Of a stretch of DNA of 64,000 nucleotides, positions 9,884 to 19,201 are shown piece by piece. The DNA is from RGIG3701 sp031553595. GTDB taxonomy: Bacteria > Planctomycetota > Planctomycetia > Pirellulales > Thermoguttaceae. How positions within the stretch are numbered: the stretch's first letter is position 1; every line of letters starts with the position of its first letter. The notes beneath the pieces are model-generated. The model saw nothing but the letters and a program-made list of their open reading frames with translations, ran no database searches and was not told the origin of the DNA. The stretch is from assembly GCA_031553595.1 (NCBI GenBank), contig JAVBLI010000023.1:48619-112618 (forward strand), given 5' to 3'. Made by a program: the position numbers and the translations under genes.

Positions 9884-11050
9884 TCAGCCGCCGTCGAAGG
9901 CTTTTTGATAGACGCCCTGGACGAGTTCGGTCGTGCAGTCGCGGGGGTTCATCGAGGCGCAGACGTCCTGCATGGCGGATTGGGCCAGGGCCGGGAGGTC
10001 TTCGGGTTTAACGCCGACGGCCGCGAGACTGGTGGGGATGCCGACATCGGCCGCGAGTTTTTTCACGGCGTCGATCGCGGCTTTCGCTGCTGCGGCGTCA
10101 TCCATGTCATCCAGCCCGGCCACGCCCATCGCGCGGGCGACGTCCCGGAATTTGTGGGCCGCGGCGCTGTCGGCGGCGTTAAATTCCATCACCCGCGGCA
10201 GGAGAATCGCATTCGCCACACCGTGCGGAGTGTCGTAAAAGGCACTCAGCGGGTGGGCCATGGCGTGGACCAGGCCCAGGCCGACATTCGAGAACGCCAT
10301 GCCCGCGATATACTGCGCCAGGGCCATGTTTTTCTGCGACTCCGGGCAGCCCTTCATCGCCCCACGTAACGAGCCGCTGATGAACCGGATCGCCTCGAGG
10401 CACAGGAAGTCGGACATCACCCACGCGCCTTTGGTGACATACGCCTCGATGGCGTGCGTCAGCGCATCCATCCCCGTGGCCGCCCGCAGCCCCTGCGGCA
10501 TGGACGCCATCATATCGGGGTCGATGATTGCGACGATCGGGATGCAGTGGGCGTCGACACTGATGAATTTCCGCCGCCGGGCCTCGTCGGTGATGACGTA
10601 ATACGTCGTGGTCTCGGACGCGGTGCCCGCTGTGGTCGGCACGGCAATCAGCGGCACGCACGCGTTGGGCGTCACGACCGCGCCCTCGAGGGACACGACG
10701 TCGGCGAACTGCGGGTTGGTGGCGATGATGGCCACCGCCTTGGCCGCATCCATCGGGGAGCCGCCGCCGATCGTGAGAATGTAATCGGCACCGGACGTGC
10801 TGAAAACCTCCATGCCTCGCTTCACACACATCACCGACGGGTTCGGCATCACGCCGTCGAAGATCGCGTAGGGCATGCCGTTTGCGTCGAGCATGTCCGT
10901 TACTTTCTTCACCACGCCGTGCTCCACCAGCGGCTTGTCCGTTACAATCAGGGCCTTCTTCAAACCCCGCGATTTCACTTCCGGCACGATCTGTTGAATC
11001 GCGCCCGGGCCGTGATAACTCGTTTCATTCAAAACCAATCGATAAGCCAT
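9884..11050 (-). CDS. fucO: Lactaldehyde reductase (iron-dependent alcohol dehydrogenase), copy 1
   Basis: This 388-residue group III alcohol dehydrogenase reduces L-lactaldehyde to 1,2-propanediol with NADH, the last step of anaerobic L-rhamnose or L-fucose breakdown. The nucleotide-binding GGGSP motif is near residue 95. The four metal ligands of E. coli FucO have exact counterparts at Asp195, His199, His262 and His276. I chose the ATG at 11050 because the paralogue at 11996-13153 starts with the same MAYRL segment; an upstream in-frame ATG at 11086 adds 12 residues with no family match. It is the last gene of the rhamnose cluster. Activity on another 2-hydroxyaldehyde cannot be excluded. 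Confidence 0.87.
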   Translation of the reverse strand: MAYRLVLNETSYHGPGAIQQIVPEVKSRGLKKALIVTDKPLVEHGVVKKVTDMLDANGMPYAIFDGVMPNPSVMCVKRGMEVFSTSGADYILTIGGGSPMDAAKAVAIIATNPQFADVVSLEGAVVTPNACVPLIAVPTTAGTASETTTYYVITDEARRRKFISVDAHCIPIVAIIDPDMMASMPQGLRAATGMDALTHAIEAYVTKGAWVMSDFLCLEAIRFISGSLRGAMKGCPESQKNMALAQYIAGMAFSNVGLGLVHAMAHPLSAFYDTPHGVANAILLPRVMEFNAADSAAAHKFRDVARAMGVAGLDDMDDAAAAKAAIDAVKKLAADVGIPTSLAAVGVKPEDLPALAQSAMQDVCASMNPRDCTTELVQGVYQKAFDGG

Positions 11051-11093
11051 GCTACACGTCCTTTCTGTCAAACAAAAAGTTTTCAAATCATTC

Positions 11094-11756
11094 TCAAACC
11101 AAAGTACAATACACGATGCCGCCGAGTATACCGGCGATGACCGCGTTGAGCAAGAAACTCATCAGCGTCAGTAAAACACCTTTTTTCAGGCCGAGTGTGT
11201 TTTTCGCGTCGACGAAAAGGCATTTTCCGAAAACAAAACTATAAACAACCAGGCTCATAACTATCATCAGCAGCGTGTATTTCCACCGCAATTCACTCAA
11301 ATCGGCCGGAGTCGCCCCGGGGACGGGGACAAAAATATAGGTGCTGACGACACTCGCGGCCAGGAAAAGAATGGCGGCTGCCAGGCACACGAGGTTCATC
11401 GCGAACCAGCGATTGATCTCCAGGTGAAACACACGGTCGGCGATAAAGCCGAAAATCGCCGCGTAATAATAAACGCAAAGCATGACCGCCGGCAAACCGA
11501 CGACCATCGCCACCTCGGGATTCGGGATCTGGGCATTCGCGATAATCACACACCCCAGGAACCCGGAAAACAGCAACGAACTGTACGGGTTCTGCAAAAA
11601 ATAGTCGGTATCGACCGGCGGTTTATATTCCACACGCGGTTTATCGGCCTCGGCAACATCGGGCGGCACACGCAAATTCTCCAGGCAGCCGCCGCATAAT
11701 AAATCGCCGGTCGCCGTCGCCTCGCCACACTGAGTGCACTTGTTTTCGTCCGTCAT
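11094..11756 (-). CDS. Zinc-ribbon multi-pass membrane protein of unknown function
   Basis: The 220-residue protein opens with CTQCG and LCGGC, a four-cysteine zinc ribbon, followed by about five hydrophobic segments between residues 60 and 220. AAAGGAG lies upstream of the chosen ATG at 11756; a longer frame to 11861 runs into repeat element B and lacks a site. It sits between the two lactaldehyde reductase genes in the same direction, 43 bp from the downstream one. Zinc ribbon plus membrane segments is a common architecture with no fixed function. Confidence 0.7.
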   Translation of the reverse strand: MTDENKCTQCGEATATGDLLCGGCLENLRVPPDVAEADKPRVEYKPPVDTDYFLQNPYSSLLFSGFLGCVIIANAQIPNPEVAMVVGLPAVMLCVYYYAAIFGFIADRVFHLEINRWFAMNLVCLAAAILFLAASVVSTYIFVPVPGATPADLSELRWKYTLLMIVMSLVVYSFVFGKCLFVDAKNTLGLKKGVLLTLMSFLLNAVIAGILGGIVYCTLV

Positions 11757-11792
11757 GAGATGCTCCTTTAGGGGTAATGCATGAGTTGCTAA

Positions 11793-11898
11793 AACAGCAG
11801 CCCGAAACGTGAGCGAGGGATAAGAATCGCTAAAAGATTCTCTATTTTCCGGCGCCGTCACGGTTTATCCGGTCGCTTACGCTCCCGGCTGTTGTTCT
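11793..11898. repeat. Dispersed inverted-repeat element, copy B (hybrid arms)
   Basis: The left arm (AACAGCAGCCCGAAACG then GAGCGAGGGATA) is like copy G at 37.8 kb, while the right arm (TTTATCCGGTCG, then CTCCCGGCTGTTGTT) is like the majority class. The arms therefore pair imperfectly. It lies upstream of the zinc-ribbon gene. Confidence 0.8.
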
Positions 11899-11937
11899 TG
11901 CGAATACTTTCATTTGGTAGATGCACTAGCCTCTCTC

Positions 11938-11960
11938 CCGCAATCTCACGACTGCGGCTC
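11938..11960 (-). repeat. Short palindromic repeat (copy 1 of 4)
   Basis: CCGCAATC, TCAC and GACTGCGG form an 8-bp stem with one mismatch. About 30 bp including flanks (CTCTC before, CTCT after) match the copy at 33.63 kb at all but two positions. Confidence 0.65.
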
Positions 11961-11995
11961 TGCAAACGATCGCATCCACCTCTACGGTGCGATAC

Positions 11996-13153
11996 CTACG
12001 CGCCGAAGGCTTTTTTGTAAACCTCGAGCACGGCGTCCCACGTGATTTCGCGAGGGTTGCCGCCTGCACACACGTCGACGACGGCACCGTCGGTGAGGGC
12101 GGGGAGGTCGGCTTCCTTGACACCGATCTCGGCCAGGGTCGGCGGGATGCCGATGTCTTTGGAGAGCTGCTTGACGGCGTCTATAGCCGCCTGCACCGCC
12201 GCAGCTTCCGAGAGCGCATCGACGCCGGCCACACCCATCGCGCGGGCGATTTCACGGTATTTCGGGCCACAAACCGCCGCGTTAAACTCCATCACATACG
12301 GCAGCAACACCGCGTTGGCGATTCCGTGCGGCGTGTCGTAAAACGCGCCCAGCGAGTGGGCCATGCCGTGCACCAGGCCCAGGCCGACATTCGAAAACGC
12401 CATGCCCGTGACGTACTGCCCCAGCGCCATGTCCGCGCGGCCGGCGGGATCATTCTTGCACGCCGCACGCAGCGAACGGGCCATCAGCTCCAGCGATTTC
12501 AGGTTCAGGAAGTCGGCAAACTCCCACGCGCCCTTCGTGAGGTAACCCTCGATGGCGTGCGTGATGGCGTCCATCCCCGTAGCGGCCGTCAGCCCCGGCG
12601 GCATGCTCGCCATCAATTCGGGGTCGACGATCGCGACGATCGGAATGTCGTGCGGGTCGACACAGACGAACTTCCGCCGCTTCTCGACGTCGGTGACGAC
12701 GTAATTGATCGTCACCTCCGCGGCCGTCCCCGCCGTGGTGGCGACGGCGATCATCGGAACGCTCTTGTTCTTCGTCGGCGCAAGCCCTTCCAGAGACACG
12801 ACATCCGCGAACTCGGGGTTGTTGATGATGATGCCGATGGCCTTGGCGGTATCCTGGGGGGAGCCGCCACCGACAGCGATGAGGTAATCCGCGCCGGCTT
12901 CCTTGAACGCCGCCACGCCGCGGTTGACCACGGCAATCGTCGGGTTCGCGATCACGCCGTCATACACCGCGTATGCCAGGCCGTTGGCGTCCAGCAGGCC
13001 CGTCACTTTCGCCGCGACGCCGACCTTCACCAGGTCCGCATCCGTCACGACCAGGGCCTTCTTAAAGCCGCGGTTTTTCACTTCCGTCACGATTTCCTTC
13101 ACCGCGCCGGCGCCGTGATAACTCGTTTCATTCAAAATCAGTCGATAGGCCAT
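11996..13153 (-). CDS. fucO: Lactaldehyde reductase (iron-dependent alcohol dehydrogenase), copy 2
   Basis: This 385-residue enzyme is a close paralogue of copy 1 and shares the MAYRL start, the GGGSP motif and the metal ligands Asp195, His199, His262 and His276. AAGGAG stands before the ATG. It directly follows the MFS transporter gene in the direction of transcription. Having two copies in one cluster suggests dosage, different substrates or different expression; the sequence does not say which. L-lactaldehyde is the expected substrate because the rhamnulose-1-phosphate aldolase is encoded in the same run. Confidence 0.87.
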   Translation of the reverse strand: MAYRLILNETSYHGAGAVKEIVTEVKNRGFKKALVVTDADLVKVGVAAKVTGLLDANGLAYAVYDGVIANPTIAVVNRGVAAFKEAGADYLIAVGGGSPQDTAKAIGIIINNPEFADVVSLEGLAPTKNKSVPMIAVATTAGTAAEVTINYVVTDVEKRRKFVCVDPHDIPIVAIVDPELMASMPPGLTAATGMDAITHAIEGYLTKGAWEFADFLNLKSLELMARSLRAACKNDPAGRADMALGQYVTGMAFSNVGLGLVHGMAHSLGAFYDTPHGIANAVLLPYVMEFNAAVCGPKYREIARAMGVAGVDALSEAAAVQAAIDAVKQLSKDIGIPPTLAEIGVKEADLPALTDGAVVDVCAGGNPREITWDAVLEVYKKAFGA

Positions 13154-13206
13154 GAGGCTCTCCTTGGGGTTAAAGTTTTAGGGTTGGTGTGCTAAATGTA
13201 AGTCAA

Positions 13207-13223
13207 ATTGATAATTGATAATG
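13207..13223. repeat. Heptamer tandem repeat (ATTGATA)
   Basis: Two tandem ATTGATA units plus a partial third lie between the start of fucO copy 2 and the stop of the MFS gene, inside the rhamnose cluster. Confidence 0.6.
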
Positions 13224-13229
13224 ATCCAT

Positions 13230-14507
13230 TCATCCGTAGCGTTCGGTTTCGATTTGCTCGAGGGTTTTTCCGGACGTGTCGGGGGTGAAAATGGTGCCGA
13301 CGAGCATGCTGATCAGGGCGAAGGCGACGAGGAATCCGGCCGCTGCCTGCATGCCCGCGTATTTGAAAATTTGGGGAAAGCAATAACTCCAGAGGCCTCC
13401 GCAGCCGCGCGCGACGAAAAACAGGAACCCCTGGGCCGAGGCGCGATACCGGGCGGGGAACAGCTCGCTGGCCCACATCTGGTAAAAGGCCTGCTGGCCG
13501 GAACCGTTATTGATGCCTGCCAGGACGACAAATGTGATCAGCAGACCCAGCGACATGTAACTGGCCGGCAAGAGGAAAAGCCCCCACGCGATCACATAAA
13601 GCCCGGCCACGACGCCGAAAATCAGCCGTCGGCTGACGCGATCCGCAAACGCCATGAAAATAAACAGCGTCGCGAAGCAGGAAACGATGAACGACGTCAT
13701 CACCAGCCCGCTGGCGGTCGCGTCGCTGACGTTGCCGACTTTCTCGCAAATGTACGGCATGAAAAATCCCCACGTGCCCGCCGCGAGATTCCAGACGGTG
13801 TAGACGCCGAGCAAGAACAGGATTCCCTTGAGATTCTCGCCCTTGAGCAAGTCAGTGAATCTCGGCTTGTGCCACACGCCCTGGGCGATCATCTCCTCCT
13901 CTTTTTCCTTGCTGGTCACCCAACTGTCGGATTCCGGCATCCGCAGCCGCAACACCCACGTGATGAACGCGATGAGAATCAAGTGGGCAAACACCAACTG
14001 ACTTCCCAACGCACCGAACTCGAAATATTTCAGGACGGCGGAAAGCATCAGCACGACCGCCGGGCCCAGTGCCCATGCCACTTGCGCCGAGCCGCAATGC
14101 CGCGCGCGATTCTCGGCGGGTGCGTTTTCGGCAATCAGCGTCCACGACGCCACGACGTCGGCGCCGACCGCCATGCCCGTGATGAAATACCCGACGATCA
14201 GCATCTCGAAATTCACCGAAAAGATGACCAGCAGCAGGCCGAGCATGTAAAACAGCAGGTCGTAGGTGTAAATCAGCTTGCGGCCGTAACGGTCGCACAA
14301 ACGGCCGCCGATGAAGGCGCCGATGGCCGCGCCGATGCAATTCGGTCCGAAGGCGCCAAGCATGCCGACCTGCTCCGGCTCCATCGCAAATTGTTTCTCC
14401 CACAGGGATAACGCCGCGCCGCCGGCCACAATCGACCCGGCATCAATATAACTGGTCATCGACGCGACAATCGTTTTCGTCCACGTGGACGGTTCTTTCG
14501 TTTCCAT
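13230..14507 (-). CDS. MFS sugar transporter in the rhamnose cluster
   Basis: The 425-residue protein has the 12-segment layout of the major facilitator superfamily. GGRLCDRYGRK near residue 68 is the loop 2-3 signature and FADRVSRR near residue 295 is its counterpart in the second half. Related proteins carry sugars or polyols, and its position between the aldolase/esterase genes and fucO makes L-rhamnose or a rhamnose-containing compound the likeliest cargo. This is inferred from context. It is not a RhaT-type (DMT fold) transporter. Confidence 0.8.
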   Translation of the reverse strand: METKEPSTWTKTIVASMTSYIDAGSIVAGGAALSLWEKQFAMEPEQVGMLGAFGPNCIGAAIGAFIGGRLCDRYGRKLIYTYDLLFYMLGLLLVIFSVNFEMLIVGYFITGMAVGADVVASWTLIAENAPAENRARHCGSAQVAWALGPAVVLMLSAVLKYFEFGALGSQLVFAHLILIAFITWVLRLRMPESDSWVTSKEKEEEMIAQGVWHKPRFTDLLKGENLKGILFLLGVYTVWNLAAGTWGFFMPYICEKVGNVSDATASGLVMTSFIVSCFATLFIFMAFADRVSRRLIFGVVAGLYVIAWGLFLLPASYMSLGLLITFVVLAGINNGSGQQAFYQMWASELFPARYRASAQGFLFFVARGCGGLWSYCFPQIFKYAGMQAAAGFLVAFALISMLVGTIFTPDTSGKTLEQIETERYG

Positions 14508-14563
14508 AAAATTTCGGGTTCCAGGGTTTAGAAAAATGAAAATGTATGTTCGTTAAAAAAATC

Positions 14564-16138
14564 TCACCAGGCGTCCGTGCGGAACGGAACTGCGGGAAAG
14601 CCTTCGCGGTTGTAAAGGTTGCAGCCGGCCGGGTTGTTTGACCAGGCGTAGCGCACCGCCACGGGCCGGGGGACGGCGGGGCACGTCACCACGACTTCGT
14701 CGCCGTCGATCACCGCGTCGGCCCAGTGCCATTTCCGATCTTCGCCGGCAATCGAAAAACGCTTCAGCCGGCCGGTTGCATCGGCGGCCACCGGTAGCAT
14801 GCCGTCTTTGACGCCGACCATCAGGCCGCTGCCGGTGTGCGTGAATTTCAGGCGGATTTTATCGCCGTCGACGCGCATCGATTCGTAAAGTGGGCCGGTA
14901 TACTCGCCGTGCTTGCCGTAATCTTTCGCCAGCGCCCACGCGGCCAGCCGATGCCCGACGTCATATTTATTCCGCGGGTGAATGTCTTTCGCGTCGCCGA
15001 CGTCGATGATCACCGCCATGCCGCTGTTTTTAATGTCCAGCGATTGCGTCTGCGCGTCCCGGATTTTGCTCCAGTGCTGCTCCTGAGCGGGGTCGTCCGT
15101 GGCGGCTTCGTAATTCGCCAGTTGCACGAAATAAAACGGAAAGTCGTGGGCGTCGCCGGGCTGATTCCACAAACGCCGCCAACCGTTGATCATGGCTTTC
15201 TGTTTGAAATAATACGCCTCGCGATCCTGGGCGTTCGACTCGCCCTGATACCACAGCAACCCACGGACGGCATAGGGAATAATCGGGGCCACGCTGCCGT
15301 AAAACATCGCGCCGGCATTGCTGAAATGCTGTACGCGCGGACACATGGGCAGCGGCTCGCCCGCCGCGTGCGCCCGCTTCGCCGCCTCGGCCCACGGCCC
15401 CACCACCTGGGCATACTCCAGCATCCGCTGCCGGTATTCCCGCAACGAACGCTGCGAGTGCGCATACTCGTCGGCCAGCTCCGGCACCTCCTCCAGCCCA
15501 ATAAACCCCTCGCGCGGAATCCACGAATTGATATTCGACGCGCCGCGCGAACTGTCGATCAGCCCCACCGGTACGTCCAGCTCCTCACGCAACCGTTTCG
15601 CGAAAAAATACCCCACCGCCGTGCCGTGACGAAACGCTTCGCCGGTGTACGGCATCCACGTCCGCGAATCCAGCCGGACGTCCAGCGGCGGCTCGACGTA
15701 ATCCTCCCGCCACAGCCGCGCGTAACGGATCAGCGGTTCGTCCCGCGCATCATCCGCCGGGATATCGCTGGAATGCAGCGGGCACTCCATATTCGACTGC
15801 CCGGAACACAGCCAGACCTCACCGACAACGACGTTCGCCAGCGTGAGCGTATTCGTCCCCGCCACGGTCAACTCCCTGCCTTCCGCACACGCCTCCATCT
15901 CCGGCAGGCGCACGAGCCATCGCCCGTCGGCCGCCGCGACCGCCTCCGCCGAATTCCCGGCAAACGTCACCGTCACCCGTTCGCCCGGCGCGGCCCACCC
16001 GAAAATCGGCACCGGCATCCGTTGCTGCAGCACCATATTTTCCGTGAAAATCGCCGACAGCGTCACGTCCGCCCACGCCGCCGGGGCCGTTGCCGCCAGC
16101 GTCACGGCGGTCAATAAAAATCGCGTGAAAAACATCAT
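14564..16138 (-). CDS. Secreted sialate O-acetylesterase-like SGNH hydrolase
   Basis: The protein (524 residues, signal peptide about 1-23) carries the GQSNME motif with the likely nucleophile Ser115, and near residue 380 a DIHPRNK motif with VGHRLA that supplies the catalytic Asp and His in this family. It removes O-acetyl groups from glycans outside the cytoplasm. Because it lies between the rhamnose transporter and aldolase genes, deacetylation of a rhamnose-rich plant polymer is as plausible as action on sialic acid. Its start is 13 bp from the aldolase stop, so the two are probably co-transcribed. Confidence 0.85.
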   Translation of the reverse strand: MMFFTRFLLTAVTLAATAPAAWADVTLSAIFTENMVLQQRMPVPIFGWAAPGERVTVTFAGNSAEAVAAADGRWLVRLPEMEACAEGRELTVAGTNTLTLANVVVGEVWLCSGQSNMECPLHSSDIPADDARDEPLIRYARLWREDYVEPPLDVRLDSRTWMPYTGEAFRHGTAVGYFFAKRLREELDVPVGLIDSSRGASNINSWIPREGFIGLEEVPELADEYAHSQRSLREYRQRMLEYAQVVGPWAEAAKRAHAAGEPLPMCPRVQHFSNAGAMFYGSVAPIIPYAVRGLLWYQGESNAQDREAYYFKQKAMINGWRRLWNQPGDAHDFPFYFVQLANYEAATDDPAQEQHWSKIRDAQTQSLDIKNSGMAVIIDVGDAKDIHPRNKYDVGHRLAAWALAKDYGKHGEYTGPLYESMRVDGDKIRLKFTHTGSGLMVGVKDGMLPVAADATGRLKRFSIAGEDRKWHWADAVIDGDEVVVTCPAVPRPVAVRYAWSNNPAGCNLYNREGFPAVPFRTDAW

Positions 16139-16151
16139 CCGTTTACATCTC

Positions 16152-16970
16152 TCAATCCAAAAATTCCTCGCGGATCTTCACCTTGAACGCCACGCCCATG
16201 TCGCGGAGATCCTGCGAAACCATGCCCTGTTTTTTTCCGCCCATGGCACGGACCTTAACCGCGATTTCGGCAGATTTTTCGACGGTGTCCATCAGGCCAA
16301 AGGCTTCGTCGAAGTCGGTGCCGGAACAGAAAACGCCGTGGTGGGCCCAGAAGACGATGTTATATTTTTCGATCAACTCGGCGGTCGCCAGCGCGATTTC
16401 ACGTCCGCCGGGCACCATCCACGGCACAACGCCCACGCCGTCCGGAAACACCACGGGGCACTCCGTCGCCATGCACCACAGCTCCATGCTGAACGCCTTG
16501 TCCTCCAGCGGCAGCACGAACGTCAGCGCGATGGCATTGGCAGGGTGCGCGTGGTAAATGACGCGGTGCCGACCGTCGGTTCGCCGCTTCGTAATCGCGT
16601 GGTTCATGAGGTGCGTCGGGAATTCGCTGGTCGGGCGCTCGCCTTCGGCCAGACCCCAGACGATGCTGTAATTTTCTCCCTTTTCGTCGATTTTCACGAT
16701 CGCGAGATTGGCCTCGGGGTCGAGAATCACGTTCCGCATATACTTGCCGCTGCCGGTGACCAGGAAATACTCCCCGGCCAAATCCGGCACGCACACCTCT
16801 GTCGAGACCCACCGCTGCGGCTTGCGGAGCTTCTTTTCCACCTCCGCCAACTCCTCCGGGCGAATGCGGTAACTCAGGTTCCCCCCGTTTCGCTCGTGCC
16901 AGCCCTTGCGGAACCCGTCGTCGGTCAGGCGGACAAAACCCTGCAAAAACGGGGCGTCTAGTATTTTCAT
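16152..16970 (-). CDS. rhaD: Rhamnulose-1-phosphate aldolase
   Basis: This class II aldolase splits L-rhamnulose 1-phosphate into dihydroxyacetone phosphate and L-lactaldehyde. With the ATG at 16970 (272 residues) the zinc site reads Glu116, His140, His142 and His211, each one residue before the E. coli RhaD numbering (117, 141, 143, 212). The NGGNLS segment near residue 28 also matches. A GTG at 16982 would add four residues. It follows rhaB in the same direction and feeds lactaldehyde to the two FucO-type reductases. Confidence 0.93.
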   Translation of the reverse strand: MKILDAPFLQGFVRLTDDGFRKGWHERNGGNLSYRIRPEELAEVEKKLRKPQRWVSTEVCVPDLAGEYFLVTGSGKYMRNVILDPEANLAIVKIDEKGENYSIVWGLAEGERPTSEFPTHLMNHAITKRRTDGRHRVIYHAHPANAIALTFVLPLEDKAFSMELWCMATECPVVFPDGVGVVPWMVPGGREIALATAELIEKYNIVFWAHHGVFCSGTDFDEAFGLMDTVEKSAEIAVKVRAMGGKKQGMVSQDLRDMGVAFKVKIREEFLD

Positions 16971-17065
16971 GATCGTCTTCACTTTCTGTTGAAGTTTTTT
17001 TGGTTGTGATAAATTTCGAAATGGGGAAGGGACAATGAGCGCAAGCGTCGCGCTACATCACTTTA

Positions 17066-17086
17066 CATTGTCCATCGTCCATTGTT
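17066..17086. repeat. Heptamer tandem repeat (CATTGTC type)
   Basis: Three 7-bp units, CATTGTC, CATCGTC and CATTGTT, end at the stop codon of rhaB. GGACAATG at about 17031 is an inverted match to the first unit plus its neighbour, so the region can also fold. Confidence 0.6.
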
Positions 17087-18482
17087 ACACTTTCTTTACT
17101 TCGAACGACTCCCGCACCGCGAGGCGGGCCTGGGCGAGGTCTTCGAACAGCCCGGCACGCAGCATCTGGGCGAGGATGTTTCCGATGGCCGTTGCCTCGG
17201 CCGGGCCGGCATAAACCGTTCTTCCGGACGCCCGGGCTGTCAGGTGATTCAGGAGCACGTCCTGGGATCCGCCGCCGATGATGTAAATCGTCGGGTGGGT
17301 TTTTTCCGTCAGCGCGTCGATTTCATTCGCCGTCTGGGCGTAATAGTCCGCCAGGCTGCGGTACGTGCACGCCAGGAGCTCGCTCTCGGTTTCCGGAATC
17401 GGCTGCTCCGTCTTCAGACAGAACGCGCGGATGGCGTGGGCCATGCTCACCGGGGCGAGAAAACTCGGGTCGTTGACGTCCACCAGCGACGAAAAATCCA
17501 GCCGCAGGTGGGCCATTTGTTCCATCTGCACGAAGGTGTATTTCTGCGGAAACTCGTCCCGCAGCGATTGCACCATCCACAGGCCCATGATGTTTTTGAG
17601 GTAGCGGAAGCGGTAATCGTAGCCGCCTTCGTTGGTGAAATTGCTCTGCCGGCTCATTTCGCAGCAATCGGGCGCCGACCGTTCGACACCCATCAGCGAC
17701 CACGTGCCGGAGCTGATGTAAATCGCGTCGTCGTCCTCGGCAGGCACGGCCATCACCGCCGACGCCGTGTCGTGCGTGGCCGGTAGGACGACCTCCGTGG
17801 TAAACCCCAGCTTATTTTTCAGCTCCGGCATGAGGTAGCCCACGAACGTCCCCGGACGGTACAACGGCCCGAAAATCTCCGTCGGCAGCCCCAGCGTTTC
17901 CATCAGCTGCCGGTCCCACGTCATGTTCGCGGCATTCACCAACTGCGTCGTCGTGGCGTTCGTGTACTCGTTCATCTTCGCCCCCGTGAGGCGGAAATTC
18001 AGGTACTCGGGAATCATCAGAAAACTCGCGGCCCGCTCCAGCATTTTCGGCTCCGCGAGCTTCTGGGCCATGAGTTGGTAAATCGTGTTGAACTGCATTT
18101 TCTGGATGCCGGTGTGCGCGTAAAGCTCGGATTCGCTGAGGCGTTTCTTCACCTCGGCGTCCATTCCCTGCGTGCGGCCGTCCCGGTACGCCACGGCGTC
18201 GCCCAGCATCTGGTCGAACTCGTCCAACAAAACGTAATCCACGCCCCAGGTGTCGATTCCCACCGACGCGGGCGTGATTTGCAGGTCGGCGCAGTGCCGC
18301 AGCCCGGTGACGACTTCCTCGTAAAGCCGCTCCAGATCCCAGCACAGCCGGCCATTTTTTTCCACCATGGCATTCTTGAAACGGTACACCTCCAGCAGTC
18401 GGATGCGTCCGTTCTCCAGCCAGCCCAAAATATGCCTCCCGCTGGAGGCCCCGATATCAATCGCGAGATAATGTGTGTGCAT
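17085..18482 (-). CDS. rhaB: Rhamnulokinase
   Basis: The 465-residue FGGY-family kinase phosphorylates L-rhamnulose at C1 with ATP. The N-terminal phosphate-binding segment DIGASSGRHI is at residues 9-18, GIDTWGVDY near 75-83, and the second-domain segment SSGTWSLMG near 265. Length fits RhaB. It is the first gene of the minus-strand run rhaB-rhaD-esterase-MFS-fucO. No L-rhamnose isomerase (RhaA), mutarotase (RhaM) or AraC-type regulator is present in the window, so these must be elsewhere. Confidence 0.92.
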   Translation of the reverse strand: MHTHYLAIDIGASSGRHILGWLENGRIRLLEVYRFKNAMVEKNGRLCWDLERLYEEVVTGLRHCADLQITPASVGIDTWGVDYVLLDEFDQMLGDAVAYRDGRTQGMDAEVKKRLSESELYAHTGIQKMQFNTIYQLMAQKLAEPKMLERAASFLMIPEYLNFRLTGAKMNEYTNATTTQLVNAANMTWDRQLMETLGLPTEIFGPLYRPGTFVGYLMPELKNKLGFTTEVVLPATHDTASAVMAVPAEDDDAIYISSGTWSLMGVERSAPDCCEMSRQSNFTNEGGYDYRFRYLKNIMGLWMVQSLRDEFPQKYTFVQMEQMAHLRLDFSSLVDVNDPSFLAPVSMAHAIRAFCLKTEQPIPETESELLACTYRSLADYYAQTANEIDALTEKTHPTIYIIGGGSQDVLLNHLTARASGRTVYAGPAEATAIGNILAQMLRAGLFEDLAQARLAVRESFEVKKV

Positions 18483-18501
18483 GGCAGTAATGGGGGTTAA
18501 A

Positions 18502-18526
18502 GGTGTAAGGTGTAAGGTGTAAGGTG
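18502..18526. repeat. Heptamer tandem repeat (GGTGTAA)
   Basis: Three perfect GGTGTAA units and a partial fourth lie between the rhaB start and the stop of the next upstream gene. Confidence 0.7.
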
Positions 18527-18544
18527 GGAAGACCGTTTTAAGGG

Positions 18545-19141
18545 TTATTCCTCGTCCGATTCATCATCGCCGTCGTCGGCCGGGAGTTCTTTCAGCACAA
18601 AGGAAGCGGTGATCGCTTCGAAGGCCGGGAGGCTTTGTTTGAAATGCTTGGCCGTGTCCGTGCAGGTGAGGGTGATATTTTTATCGCCACGGTTGAAACT
18701 ATATTGCATCAACTCCAGACGGTTGTTCTCCCCCATCACGGCGGTGTAATGTAAGGTAAGCGTTTCCTCGCCCGCGAATTTCGTTATTTCGAATTTCTTC
18801 ATTTTGATATTGCGAAACACCGTGCCCAGCGGCTTCGTGATGTCCTCCTCCTTGATGGCCGCGATTTCCATTCCCTTGGGGACGATTACCACGTTCACAT
18901 TCGGGGCAAACCCGCCCACCGGCTCCGTGAACACGAACACACGCATTCCCATGATGCCGCTTTCGTTCTTTGTCCAGTTTTCGGGGTATTGAAAGCTGAA
19001 GCCGTATTGGGCGTCGTCATACGTTTGCGTCAGCTCGACGGCCGGGGCCTCGGCGGCTTTCGATTCTTCTTCCGCCCGACACACCCCGCACATCGCGGCG
19101 CACACCGCCAGCACGCCGCATAATCCATAAACTCGATTCAT
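18545..19141 (-). CDS. Secreted protein of unknown function, PsbP/DcrB-like fold suspected
   Basis: The protein (198 residues from the ATG at 19141, AGGAG upstream) has a signal peptide of about 23 residues, a small acidic stretch and a domain starting YGFSFQYPENW. That pattern, an aromatic FxYPxxW followed by beta strands, is seen in PsbP/DcrB/LpqN-like proteins. The C-terminus is very acidic. It is the intact counterpart of the broken gene just upstream, which has YGFSFQYPATW. No role can be stated. Confidence 0.7.
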   Translation of the reverse strand: MNRVYGLCGVLAVCAAMCGVCRAEEESKAAEAPAVELTQTYDDAQYGFSFQYPENWTKNESGIMGMRVFVFTEPVGGFAPNVNVVIVPKGMEIAAIKEEDITKPLGTVFRNIKMKKFEITKFAGEETLTLHYTAVMGENNRLELMQYSFNRGDKNITLTCTDTAKHFKQSLPAFEAITASFVLKELPADDGDDESDEE

Positions 19142-19201
19142 CGTTTTATCTCCTGTGAAAATTGATATTCCACGCAAACACCGGAATAACAACCGGCATC
19201 C

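Noticed and set aside
9884..18482. Bacterial microcompartment locus for rhamnose/fucose use
   Set aside because: No shell protein or aldehyde dehydrogenase is found; FucO-type reductases are present instead.
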